Assembly: GCA_020434465.1 (NCBI GenBank)
Contig: JAGRAS010000107.1
Span: forward strand, 1-6,205
Length of the DNA: 6,205 nt
Direction: 5' to 3'
DNA from: Bdellovibrionales bacterium
GTDB taxonomy: Bacteria > Bdellovibrionota > UBA2361 > JAGRAS01
In this document: piece by piece, positions 1 through 5,940 of the stretch
Position numbering within the stretch: the stretch's first letter is position 1
How the letters are laid out: each line of letters starts with the position of its first letter
The notes under the pieces: model-generated
Told to the model about the DNA's origin: nothing
Seen by the model: the letters and a program-made list of their open reading frames with translations, nothing else
The model's database searches: none
Position numbers and translations under genes: made by a program

Positions 1-1
1 A

Positions 2-250
2 TATGCTTTTATAAAAAATAAAGACCTTAAGGATGTTTTTAAAATTAGCAAGTTGTTGTTAGGTAACAAAGAAGATTTAATGCATAAAGCTGTTGGTTGG
101 ATGCTCCGTGAGGCTGGTAAGGTAGATGAAAAAAAATTAACTGATTTTCTTAAGCAAAATTATACAAATATTCCTAGAACTACTTTAAGATATGCAATTG
201 AAAGATTCCCAGAAAAAAGAAGGAAATTAGCCTTAAGCGGTACATTTTAA
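2..250 (+). CDS. AlkD-family DNA alkylation repair protein, C-terminal end (5' partial)
   Basis: The frame is open from the first bases of the window to TAA at 248-250, so this is the last 82 residues of a gene that starts upstream; the TTG at 53 is an internal Leu, not a start. The translation contains HKAVGWMLREAGK followed by IPRTTLRYAIERFPEKRR, which I recognise as the conserved C-terminal part of the AlkD-like DNA alkylation repair family (HEAT-like helical repeats). Members excise alkylated bases such as N3- and N7-alkyl purines in the cytoplasm by base-excision repair. The catalytic Asp and DNA-contacting Arg of the family lie further upstream and cannot be checked here. The stop codon overlaps the ATG of the next gene (TAATG), implying co-transcription. 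Family assignment is firm; the exact substrate is not. Confidence 0.9.
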   Translation, partial: YAFIKNKDLKDVFKISKLLLGNKEDLMHKAVGWMLREAGKVDEKKLTDFLKQNYTNIPRTTLRYAIERFPEKRRKLALSGTF

Positions 251-1410
251 TGCTTTGGCAATCAATTTTTTATTTTGTTCATTTTGCATTCCATTCAGTT
301 TTACTGGTTTTTTTACCAATTCACTGTCAGCAACTTGGTTTTTCAGCTTTTGAAATTTCATTCATAAATGGAAGCATCTATTTGGCAATGATGCTTGCGT
401 CTCCAATTTTTACACAGTTATTAACTAGTAGTATTAATACTAATTCTTTGATTTTAAAAGCTAGCTTTATTTCTACAATCTGCTTTGGAGTTTTAGAATT
501 TATAACCGATTTTAATGCTTTTATAATCTTATTGTTTTTTACAGTATTTTTCGTCAAAGGCGCGCACATAATCGTTGAGGCAAAAAGTATCCGCTACTCG
601 GAAACACTTAAGAATAATTTTCATTTGATAAGAATAGGTGGTTCTTTAGGATTTATGATTGCAGTTTTTACTATTGGTTTTTTAATTGATAAATTTAATT
701 GGAAAGTAATTCTACCATTTGGGATTGGTGCTTCAATCACAATAATTATAGTTAGCCTTATATTGCTAAAAAGTGAACCTGAACTATTTGCCAGCTCTAT
801 AAAATTGAAAGCAAAAACTAAATTTACACCTAGCAACAGCTTTCTCTTATTACTTTTAATTCAGTTTTTAAGCTGGGTTTCACATGCTCCTTTTTATACA
901 TTTTTTGCAATTTATTTGCGTGAAATAGGTTGGTCGACTTCTCAAGTCTCACTTGCTTGGAATTTAGGAGTACTTGCTGAAGTAATTCTCTTTTATAACT
1001 TTTACAGACTGCAAAGTAAAATGAATCTAGGGTATTTGCTTATTATAGCAACATTTTTAACTACTATACGATGGCTACTAATTGCTTTATCAAAGCTAAG
1101 TTGGGTAATTTTTACTAGCCAAATTTTACATGCAGCTACTTTTGGTCTCTTTTTTCTAGTTTCGACGAAATTAGTTTTCCATCTATTGCCAGAAGACTCT
1201 AAGGACAGAGGACAAGGAGTTTTAGCTGCAGCTGGAGTTGGAATGGGTTCATTAGCAGGAAGAATTCTTTTTGCTTATCTTAGCTCAAGACTTCAGAGCT
1301 ACCAAAATGTCAATTTGCTATTTTATACATCTGCATTGATTTCATTTGCTTGTTTTATATTAGCAGTTCGGCTTGCAAAAATGATTAATTCAGATTTAGT
1401 TAGAAATTGA
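250..1410 (+). CDS. MFS transporter, HcaT / 3-phenylpropionate permease-like
   Basis: This 386-residue protein is almost entirely hydrophobic, with about twelve predicted membrane segments. A basic cytoplasmic loop (residues about 174-196, KLKAKTKF) separates the two six-helix halves, as in the Major Facilitator Superfamily. Family-like stretches are IRIGGSLGFMI (127-137), HAPFYTFFAIYL (212-222), VSLAWNLGVLAEV (233-245) and QILHAATFG (291-299). They line up from memory with E. coli HcaT and the MFS_1-like / nucleoside-H+ symporter-like group. The role would be proton-coupled uptake or efflux of a small organic molecule across the inner membrane; the substrate is unknown and should not be assumed to be phenylpropionate. 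The length is normal for the family. The ATG overlaps the upstream stop by one base and has no well-spaced Shine-Dalgarno sequence, so translation probably depends on the upstream gene. There is no mechanistic link to AlkD; the pairing looks like genomic convenience. Confidence 0.88.
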   Translation: MLWQSIFYFVHFAFHSVLLVFLPIHCQQLGFSAFEISFINGSIYLAMMLASPIFTQLLTSSINTNSLILKASFISTICFGVLEFITDFNAFIILLFFTVFFVKGAHIIVEAKSIRYSETLKNNFHLIRIGGSLGFMIAVFTIGFLIDKFNWKVILPFGIGASITIIIVSLILLKSEPELFASSIKLKAKTKFTPSNSFLLLLLIQFLSWVSHAPFYTFFAIYLREIGWSTSQVSLAWNLGVLAEVILFYNFYRLQSKMNLGYLLIIATFLTTIRWLLIALSKLSWVIFTSQILHAATFGLFFLVSTKLVFHLLPEDSKDRGQGVLAAAGVGMGSLAGRILFAYLSSRLQSYQNVNLLFYTSALISFACFILAVRLAKMINSDLVRN

Positions 1411-1434
1411 ACTGAACTGGATAAGTAGTATATT
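1407..1434 (+). promoter_or_regulatory. Weak candidate sigma70-type promoter
   Basis: TTGAAC at 1407-1412 (4 of 6 to TTGACA) is followed after 16 bases by TATATT at 1429-1434 (5 of 6 to TATAAT). It overlaps the transporter stop codon and would give a leader of about 190 bases before the ATG at 1635, containing the palindromes below. AT-rich DNA produces such matches by chance, so this is a guess at where transcription of the secreted-protein gene starts. Confidence 0.25.
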
Positions 1435-1438
1435 TTTA

Positions 1439-1454
1439 TATGATAGTGATCATA
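1439..1454. repeat. Small inverted repeat TATGAT-4-ATCATA
   Basis: TATGAT at 1439-1444 and ATCATA at 1449-1454 are perfect reverse complements around the 4-base centre AGTG. It lies just downstream of the weak promoter candidate. It is purely A/T apart from one G-C pair, too weak for a terminator, and has no T-tract. It could be an operator for a dimeric regulator, or chance. Confidence 0.35.
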
Positions 1455-1472
1455 CTTAATTTAGTTTTATGA

Positions 1473-1520
1473 ACTTAAAGTAATGGATGTAATTGAATTA
1501 GAAGTATTTTTACTTTAAGT
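1473..1520. repeat. Perfect 11-bp inverted repeat made of two ACTTwAAGT palindromes
   Basis: ACTTAAAGTAA at 1473-1483 is the exact reverse complement of TTACTTTAAGT at 1510-1520, with 26 bases between the arms. Each arm also contains a nine-base palindrome of its own (ACTT-A-AAGT at 1473-1481, ACTT-T-AAGT at 1512-1520), with centres 39 bp apart. A perfect AATTTAAATT palindrome follows directly at 1521-1530. No T-tract follows, so a terminator is unlikely. A pair of operator sites upstream of the secreted-protein gene fits better, but the regulator is unknown. Confidence 0.45.
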
Positions 1521-1622
1521 AATTTAAATTAGTTTACCGAAATAGCATTTTTACAAGTACGATTTTGTCTTGTGCGAACTTTGCCCTGCTGTTACTTTCA
1601 ACTTGTTAAAGGTTTTAATTTT

Positions 1623-1627
1623 GGAGG
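1623..1627 (+). promoter_or_regulatory. Ribosome binding site GGAGG for the secreted cysteine-rich protein
   Basis: GGAGG lies 7 bases before the ATG at 1635, the ideal distance. It decides the start. The same frame is open further upstream to a GTG at 1572, but that would put 21 extra residues ahead of the signal peptide and swallow this site. Confidence 0.85.
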
Positions 1628-1634
1628 ATTTGCC

Positions 1635-3122
1635 ATGGTTTTTTACAATACCAGCGGTTTTTGCGCTTTCCGCAGGTTAATTGTTGTTATCCTTTTTTCA
1701 CTTATATTAATCCCTGCACAAGCATATTCCCTTACAGTTGATAATTTTAAGAATAGCAGCCATAACGCAACTGCTGTTGGAGCACCATCAGTAGATACAG
1801 ATTCGTCAAACACTACTAGTGCAATTGGTGGAGCAAGAACATTAAGAGCTGAGAATACTTTTGGAACTCTTAAAATGGAACTCGAAGTTGAGGCGGCTCT
1901 TGAAACAATAAGCCATTCTCAAGACGCAGGTGTAAAAGGAGAGTCTTTAGTTATCTGGGATGGTGATACTAGTGCTGCATTAAACTCTGTAGGTTTAGGT
2001 GGTGTTGATTTTACACAAGACGGCGCAGACTCAGTAGAGATTGATGTAGTTGGTTATGATCCAGGCGCAAACGGAACGCCAATAGATATGACTATTACAT
2101 TTTATGATGGCTCAGACGCTACTGGAACAAAATTTTGGTTTTACACGCATACATTTAACGCTGCAGTGATAGTTGAAACTAAACTAAGCATACCTTTTAC
2201 AAGTTTTACAGCAAGTGGTGGAGGTTCAGTTGACTTCACAAATGTTGGAGCAGTTACCCTTTTTGTTAATGGTAATGATACCGCTGTGGATCTTACACTT
2301 TCTCGTGTTGGAACAAATGGATTGTGTGTTGAGGTTCCTGATGCAAATGGTAAAGTAATCGATCAGTGTGGTGTGTGTGGCGGTGATAACAGCACTTGTA
2401 AGGACTGTTTAGGTATTATTAATGGACCTAATGTTCCAGGGGCAACTTGCGACACAAAACTTGCAAGTGATTGTAAACCCGGGCAGTACAGCATAAATTG
2501 TTCTTGTGAACCAATTAATCCACCAACAAATGAAATTTGTGATGGTAAGGATAATGATTGCGATGGCGATATTGATGAAAACTTTGACTGTACTGATTGT
2601 AAAGGTGTTGTAAATGGAACAGCTACTGAAGATCAGTGTGGAGTTTGTGAAGGTGATGGAACTACCTGTAGAAATTGTGAAGACGAAGATCTTCAAGAAT
2701 TGCTAACTTCACTTGACGGTGGAGCAAAAGAACAGGAGAAACTTATTAGAACAGCACTTAAACGCTTAAAGTCTGTAGATAAGACTGTTAAAACAAGAAA
2801 GTTCATTCAAAAAACCAGAAAAACAACTCATGAATTGCAGTTGAGAAACTGGACATTGTCTTGGACTGTTCCTGTAATCAATACTCAGTGCGATGTTACT
2901 GCAAAATGTATTGTAACAAGCAATGAAGATATCTTATCTGAATACCGTATTAACTCTGAGACTTTACGTGGTATCGGTCTTAAAGTTATGAGAAAAACCA
3001 AGAAGGCTAGAGGTTCCCTAGGTGCTGGTGAACGAGGCTTGGTAGAAAAGATTAAGGATCAGCATAAGCATAACTTGATATTAGCTGATACAGTGCCAGT
3101 GACTAATACTTCATGCACTTAA
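1635..3122 (+). CDS. Exported cysteine-rich protein with MopE-like and CGVCGGD motifs
   Basis: This 495-residue protein is of unknown function. Residues 1-30 are a Sec signal peptide: a basic RR pair, a hydrophobic core at 15-26, and AQA|YS as the likely cleavage site. Residues 31-229 contain no cysteine and are rich in Gly, Asp, Thr and Val. The run SHSQDAGV...GLGGVDFTQDG...VDFTNVGAV resembles a beta-sandwich domain I remember from bacterial surface proteins. Residues 231-348 are cysteine-rich, with DQCGVCGGDNSTCKDC at 243-258, DQCGVCEGDGTTCRNC at 333-348, and between them a MopE-type putative metal-binding motif (EICDGKDNDCDGDIDE, 300-315). Residues 349-495 are basic, probably helical, and end in TNTSCT, with an internal duplication. 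The mature chain has 20 cysteines, an even number, which suggests disulphides formed outside the cytoplasm. There is no lipobox, LPXTG or PEP-CTERM tail. An adhesive or structural surface role is inferred, as is a link to the pilin-like gene 173 bases downstream. Confidence 0.8.
   Translation: MVFYNTSGFCAFRRLIVVILFSLILIPAQAYSLTVDNFKNSSHNATAVGAPSVDTDSSNTTSAIGGARTLRAENTFGTLKMELEVEAALETISHSQDAGVKGESLVIWDGDTSAALNSVGLGGVDFTQDGADSVEIDVVGYDPGANGTPIDMTITFYDGSDATGTKFWFYTHTFNAAVIVETKLSIPFTSFTASGGGSVDFTNVGAVTLFVNGNDTAVDLTLSRVGTNGLCVEVPDANGKVIDQCGVCGGDNSTCKDCLGIINGPNVPGATCDTKLASDCKPGQYSINCSCEPINPPTNEICDGKDNDCDGDIDENFDCTDCKGVVNGTATEDQCGVCEGDGTTCRNCEDEDLQELLTSLDGGAKEQEKLIRTALKRLKSVDKTVKTRKFIQKTRKTTHELQLRNWTLSWTVPVINTQCDVTAKCIVTSNEDILSEYRINSETLRGIGLKVMRKTKKARGSLGAGERGLVEKIKDQHKHNLILADTVPVTNTSCT
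2355..2411 (+). repeat. Cysteine module 1 (VIDQCGVCGGDNSTCKDCL)
   Basis: Residues 241-259 of the 495-residue protein. Four cysteines are spaced C-x2-C-x6-C-x2-C. The CGVCGGDNSTC core matches, from memory, a segment of the cysteine-rich domain of animal ADAMTS proteins and also occurs in many bacterial surface proteins. Convergence or shared ancestry cannot be decided here. It repeats at residues 331-348. Confidence 0.75.
2532..2591 (+). other. MopE-like putative metal-binding motif
   Basis: Residues 300-319 of the 495-residue protein contain EICDGKDNDCDGDIDE followed by a cysteine. The alternating Asp/Asn pattern is typical of the putative metal-binding motif found in MopE-like and myxobacterial/bdellovibrio-type surface proteins. 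The acidic side chains could bind calcium, and the cysteines could pair within the loop. Metal binding is inferred from the family, not shown. Confidence 0.8.
2625..2678 (+). repeat. Cysteine module 2 (TEDQCGVCEGDGTTCRNC)
   Basis: Residues 331-348 of the 495-residue protein. It is a second copy of the module at 2355-2411 with the same C-x2-C-x6-C-x2-C spacing and an identical DQCGVC start. Both copies sit near a CLGIING / CKGVVNG segment (258-264 and 322-328), so the larger repeat unit includes a C-x-G-[IV]-[IV]-N-G element. Confidence 0.75.
2667..3116 (+). repeat. Two-fold internal repeat of about 75 residues
   Basis: The C-terminal part of the 495-residue protein reads as two diverged copies, residues about 345-419 and 420-494. 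Each opens with an acidic NCEDEDLQELL / NEDILSEYR segment. Each then has a long basic stretch (LKRLKSVDKTVKTRK / LKVMRKTKKARG) and closes with TVPVINTQC or TVPVTNTSC, whose cysteines are exactly 75 residues apart. The closing motif is the clearest support; the rest is weakly conserved. Confidence 0.6.
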
Positions 3123-3150
3123 AAAAAACTAGCAAGTAAAATGCATTGTT

Positions 3151-3179
3151 TGGGAGCTTTATTAAATATAAAGCTCCTA
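3151..3179 (+). terminator. Stem-loop, probable transcription terminator
   Basis: GGAGCTTTAT (3153-3162) pairs perfectly with ATAAAGCTCC (3168-3177) around a 5-base loop. A G-U and a T-A pair extend it to 12 bp. It begins 28 bases after the stop codon of the 495-residue protein. Only a broken T-run (CCTTATTAG) follows, so it may be an imperfect terminator or an mRNA 3'-end stabiliser. Confidence 0.6.
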
Positions 3180-3210
3180 GCCTTATTAGTAGTTATTGCC
3201 AATTTATTCG

Positions 3211-3239
3211 TTGAATTTACGTACAAAATTACTTCTGAT
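3211..3239 (+). promoter_or_regulatory. Weak candidate promoter for the pilin-like gene
   Basis: TTGAAT at 3211-3216 (4 of 6 to TTGACA) is followed by a 17-base spacer and TCTGAT at 3234-3239 (4 of 6 to TATAAT). It sits after the stem-loop and before the pilin-like gene, where a promoter is expected, but the match is poor. Confidence 0.22.
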
Positions 3240-3295
3240 TAGTTTTGATATTTTCTCTAGTTTCAGTATCCAAACTCGTGATAAAAAATCAAAAG

Positions 3296-5899
3296 ATGTT
3301 TTCTAGAAAACAAAATAAAGGAATCACCCTAGTAGAGACAGCAGTCTTTGCCTCCTTAGCTGTTCTTATCGGATTATTCACAGTCAAAGTCAGCCTTTAT
3401 TATAAGCAAAGAGCTGCGATGCAAAGAGTAGCTGACAAGTTTGAAGCCAAGTTTGATGGCGCATTCGTTAGTGTAGATGACTACTATACTCAGCTTGGTT
3501 TATTAATGGATGAGTCAGTAACCAGCCTTAATGATGAAGGCTTAGATATTGGCGAAGGCTTTAACCCAGTAATGTACAAAACGCCAAACGGCTGGGCAGT
3601 CACCATAGGCGTCTACATTGCCCCTCCAAAACAAGAAGGGCATTTAGCCGAAGAAGTTTCCCCAGAAGATCTACAAGAAGGTGATATCTCAGTTGTTAAA
3701 AACGATAAAACTTACCGGATGATTGATCCTACAATGACTGATTCTCAATATATTCTTTATAACGACACAAGAGGAAGTCATGATTTTAGCCAGGTAAGAA
3801 CCAGTGAGATTATAGTAGCTTCATATTTACGTGATTACTCAACAAAAATTGGCTTATATGGCTATAACACTTGGGGTGGAGTAAGCTGGCCAGTTCGTGC
3901 AAACCAAACTCATTTTGTAACAATCGGATCATCAGGCGGAACTTTAACACCGCCATCAAATGATTGCTCAAATTTATCAGGAGTTGACGTAGCCTTATTA
4001 ACTGCAACATGTGCAATTGCTTACCCTGGATCTCAGTTAATAAATTCAGGCACGCCAAATGAGACAGGAATTATTTTAGCTGATGGATCTAATGAAGCAC
4101 TTTGTTGTGAGTGCCTAAATGGAAATGATCTAGATGAAGGTTGCCTTGTGGTGCCACCCGCATATGTTGGAAGTAGCAATGAAGAAAATATAGCTGCAAA
4201 CGCAGTAACAACACCTGAACCAACACCAACATGCCCGCCTCCTTATCAAGCAACAGATTTCTGCCGTTCTGAACAAGAGAAATATTTTTATTGTATTGAA
4301 TGTCACCCAAGCGCGCCTTTTGATGCTTATTGTGGAAAGTGTATTACAGACAAGATAACAGCTTGCGCTACTTGTAGGATTCATTGCGATGTATGCGGGC
4401 CACCGCCAAATGAAGAGTGGGGATTTCTTGGAGAGTTTCCTCAGCGCTGCTGGGCACCTAGTGAGTGTGGTAGTGATCCTGTGCCGCCGCCACCAACGCC
4501 GGAACCAACACCGGCACCAAGGGAAGAATCAGGTAAAAGACCAGTAACCCCACCACCAACTTCACCAACCCCACCCCCTGATCTAACTTCAGAAGCATGT
4601 AGAGAACCATACGATAAAAACGGTAAGGTATCAGAGCCAGATAAAGGTTGGGACTGTTACGGCTGGAGCCAATCTCAATGTATGTATGTGCAAGTAACTG
4701 CACCACCGTGTGCAGCTTCATGCTCAGGCTCAACTCATAAACTAATAAAAGAAAATGGAGTTTGTGAATGTGTGAAATGCGATAAGCCGATTGCCCTTAC
4801 CGTGCCAGAGTTAAGTTTTGATTTTCCATGGAAGATTGCTTTCCTACAAGCAGACGCTGCTGCATCGTGTGCAGCAATTGCAGGAACAATTGGTAAATCT
4901 TATGTTTTAAATGGAGTGCAATACCAACAATGTAATTGTGCAACAGGCTTTAGCCAAAATGGTTGCACTGGAGACACTGGAACTTGCACGCTTGTTAACA
5001 GAGAAACAGGTACATTTAACTGTGTTGATTCCCAAGGGGATCCTCACTATGCTGCTTGCCAAAGTATTGGCGGCCACGGAGGAGGATCATTAGAAAACGG
5101 CCAAGGTCAATTCTGCCAGTGTGGTGGTACTCTGGCTTCAGGATCGACAGATTGTAAAACATTTTCACAAGATTATGCTCAAGCTTGTGTAGATTCCGGC
5201 GGACAATTTAATGGTCCAGTAAACGGAGCAGGACATGTCACCTGTAACTATACTAATGCACAAGCTACTTGCTTAGGTGGCGGCGGACTTTGGAATTCAA
5301 ATGTAAATGTTTGTGAAGCGCCTGCAGGAAATTCAGCCGAGCAAGAATGTACAGATGGTACAACCTATGGAGCACCTGGAATTTGGAATGAACCAAACTC
5401 CACTTGCTATCGTAATCCAAACCATATGGATTGTGAACTTAACCAAGGAATGTATTACGCACCAATTTCTGATGCATGTTATCCAACCGAAGAACAAGCT
5501 TGCACAGCAGATGGCGGAACATGGAATAATGGAATTTGTGAACCTGGTGGCGGTGGTGGAAACGGCGTACAACAAAATGCTGTTCACGATCTTTGCACAG
5601 TAGGCGGACAATGCTCAACAACTGTAGCTCCTGCTCCACCAGATGGAACTTGCATTGATTGTCTAATGCTTGGCGGTCCACCAGCAGGAAGCTTTCAATT
5701 TACAGACGGAAACGGAAATTCTCATTTATGTGAAAATTTAGGTAATGGCATAAGCTGCACCAATCAAAATACTCTTTTACCAACAGGTTCTTCAGATTTG
5801 CCGTATAGCAATTCTTACACCCAAGGCGGGCCAGGGATGTTTGCTTGTAATGTTCCACCTAATACAGTGCCGGGGCCTGGCGGCTGCCATGATTCATAG
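3296..5899 (+). CDS. Giant cysteine-rich type IV pilin-like protein
   Basis: This 867-residue protein begins with a class III prepilin leader: MFSRKQNKG, cleavage after Gly9, then ITLVE with Glu at mature position 5 and a hydrophobic helix (10-30). This predicts processing by a PilD-type peptidase and insertion into a type IV pilus or type II secretion pseudopilus. Residues 45-223 form a cysteine-free domain of unknown fold. The remaining 644 residues hold 54 cysteines by my count. They comprise a four-fold CxxC cluster (333-367), a Pro/Thr linker (395-428), degenerate C...C repeats (524-750), a Gly5 run (751-755) and a Gly/Asn/Pro-rich tail. Ordinary pilins have about 130-200 residues, so this is several times longer, more like a tip adhesin or minor pilin with a large extension. 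ATG 3296 gives a typical 9-residue leader. No clear Shine-Dalgarno site precedes it, and GTG 3278 (15-residue leader) is possible. The exact function is unknown. Confidence 0.8.
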   Translation: MFSRKQNKGITLVETAVFASLAVLIGLFTVKVSLYYKQRAAMQRVADKFEAKFDGAFVSVDDYYTQLGLLMDESVTSLNDEGLDIGEGFNPVMYKTPNGWAVTIGVYIAPPKQEGHLAEEVSPEDLQEGDISVVKNDKTYRMIDPTMTDSQYILYNDTRGSHDFSQVRTSEIIVASYLRDYSTKIGLYGYNTWGGVSWPVRANQTHFVTIGSSGGTLTPPSNDCSNLSGVDVALLTATCAIAYPGSQLINSGTPNETGIILADGSNEALCCECLNGNDLDEGCLVVPPAYVGSSNEENIAANAVTTPEPTPTCPPPYQATDFCRSEQEKYFYCIECHPSAPFDAYCGKCITDKITACATCRIHCDVCGPPPNEEWGFLGEFPQRCWAPSECGSDPVPPPPTPEPTPAPREESGKRPVTPPPTSPTPPPDLTSEACREPYDKNGKVSEPDKGWDCYGWSQSQCMYVQVTAPPCAASCSGSTHKLIKENGVCECVKCDKPIALTVPELSFDFPWKIAFLQADAAASCAAIAGTIGKSYVLNGVQYQQCNCATGFSQNGCTGDTGTCTLVNRETGTFNCVDSQGDPHYAACQSIGGHGGGSLENGQGQFCQCGGTLASGSTDCKTFSQDYAQACVDSGGQFNGPVNGAGHVTCNYTNAQATCLGGGGLWNSNVNVCEAPAGNSAEQECTDGTTYGAPGIWNEPNSTCYRNPNHMDCELNQGMYYAPISDACYPTEEQACTADGGTWNNGICEPGGGGGNGVQQNAVHDLCTVGGQCSTTVAPAPPDGTCIDCLMLGGPPAGSFQFTDGNGNSHLCENLGNGISCTNQNTLLPTGSSDLPYSNSYTQGGPGMFACNVPPNTVPGPGGCHDS
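3320..3337 (+). other. Prepilin peptidase cleavage site (G|ITLVE)
   Basis: Residues 9-14 of the pilin-like protein. Gly at -1, a hydrophobic +1 (Ile) and Glu at +5 match the type IV prepilin consensus (G|FTLIE). Basic residues (R4, K5, K8) precede it and about 16 hydrophobic residues follow. Confidence 0.88.
4292..4396 (+). other. Cluster of four CxxC pairs
   Basis: Residues 333-367 of the pilin-like protein contain CIEC, CGKC, CATC and CDVC within 35 residues, plus His337 and His363. The spacing resembles two zinc-binding knuckle pairs, but the protein is exported, so disulphides or extracytoplasmic metal binding are equally possible. Confidence 0.6.
4478..4579 (+). other. Pro/Thr-rich linker
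   Basis: Residues 395-428 of the pilin-like protein are mostly Pro, Thr and Glu in PTPEPTP and PPPTSPTPPP runs. A shorter similar stretch lies at 305-316. It is probably an extended flexible spacer between the CxxC cluster and the distal cysteine-rich half. Confidence 0.75.
4865..5545 (+). repeat. About seven degenerate cysteine-pair repeats
   Basis: Residues 524-750 of the pilin-like protein contain recurring units of the form [AST]C-x3-[AG]G-...-[WLF]N-...-C. They begin at Cys525, 588, 631, 659, 685, 713 and 736. The clearest are ACVDSGGQFNGP, TCLGGGGLWNSNVNVC and ACTADGGTWNNGIC. Unit lengths vary from about 16 to 60 residues, so the copies are old and diverged. Confidence 0.6.
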
Positions 5900-5905
5900 C
5901 CATTC

Positions 5906-5932
5906 TATTGAATTAGTCTATTAAATTCAGTA
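5906..5932 (+). terminator. AT-rich stem-loop after the pilin-like gene
   Basis: TATTGAATT at 5906-5914 pairs with AATTCAGTA at 5924-5932 (9 bp with one G-U pair, 9-base loop), starting 7 bases after the stop codon. It is weak and lacks a T-tract; alone it would be a poor terminator. Confidence 0.3.
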
Positions 5933-5940
5933 TATTAAGC

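Noticed and set aside
1572..1634. GTG start giving 21 extra residues on the secreted cysteine-rich protein
   Set aside because: It would bury the signal peptide, and the GGAGG at 1623-1627 is ideally spaced for ATG 1635.
1545..1634. Cyclic-di-GMP or other riboswitch in the leader of the secreted-protein gene
   Set aside because: I looked for the conserved GEMM-type blocks and paired helices and found none; only short, weak inverted segments are present.
1662..1680. GCGG...CCGC hairpin near the start of the secreted-protein gene
   Set aside because: It is a short imperfect stem inside the signal-peptide codons, with no pairing to the ribosome binding site, and is likely incidental.
1635..1730. 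Twin-arginine (Tat) signal from the RR pair in the signal peptide
   Set aside because: The residues around it (AFRRLIVV) do not fit the S-R-R-x-F-L-K pattern and the hydrophobic core is strongly Sec-like.
2409..2696. Antisense open frame across the cysteine-rich part of the 495-residue protein
   Set aside because: No ribosome binding site, low-complexity Ile/Thr/Ser translation, and it mirrors a well-supported gene on the + strand.
3040..3122. PEP-CTERM, LPXTG or lipobox anchoring signal in the 495-residue protein
   Set aside because: The C-terminus is hydrophilic with no membrane segment, and there is no cysteine at the signal cleavage site.
4865..5545. DNA-level tandem repeat or CRISPR-like array in the pilin-like gene
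   Set aside because: The periodicity exists only at the protein level; units vary in length and share no exact nucleotide repeats.
3810..5681. Several antisense and out-of-frame open frames inside the pilin-like gene
   Set aside because: They show no family signatures or start signals and come from the Gly/Pro/Cys-rich codon composition of the real gene.
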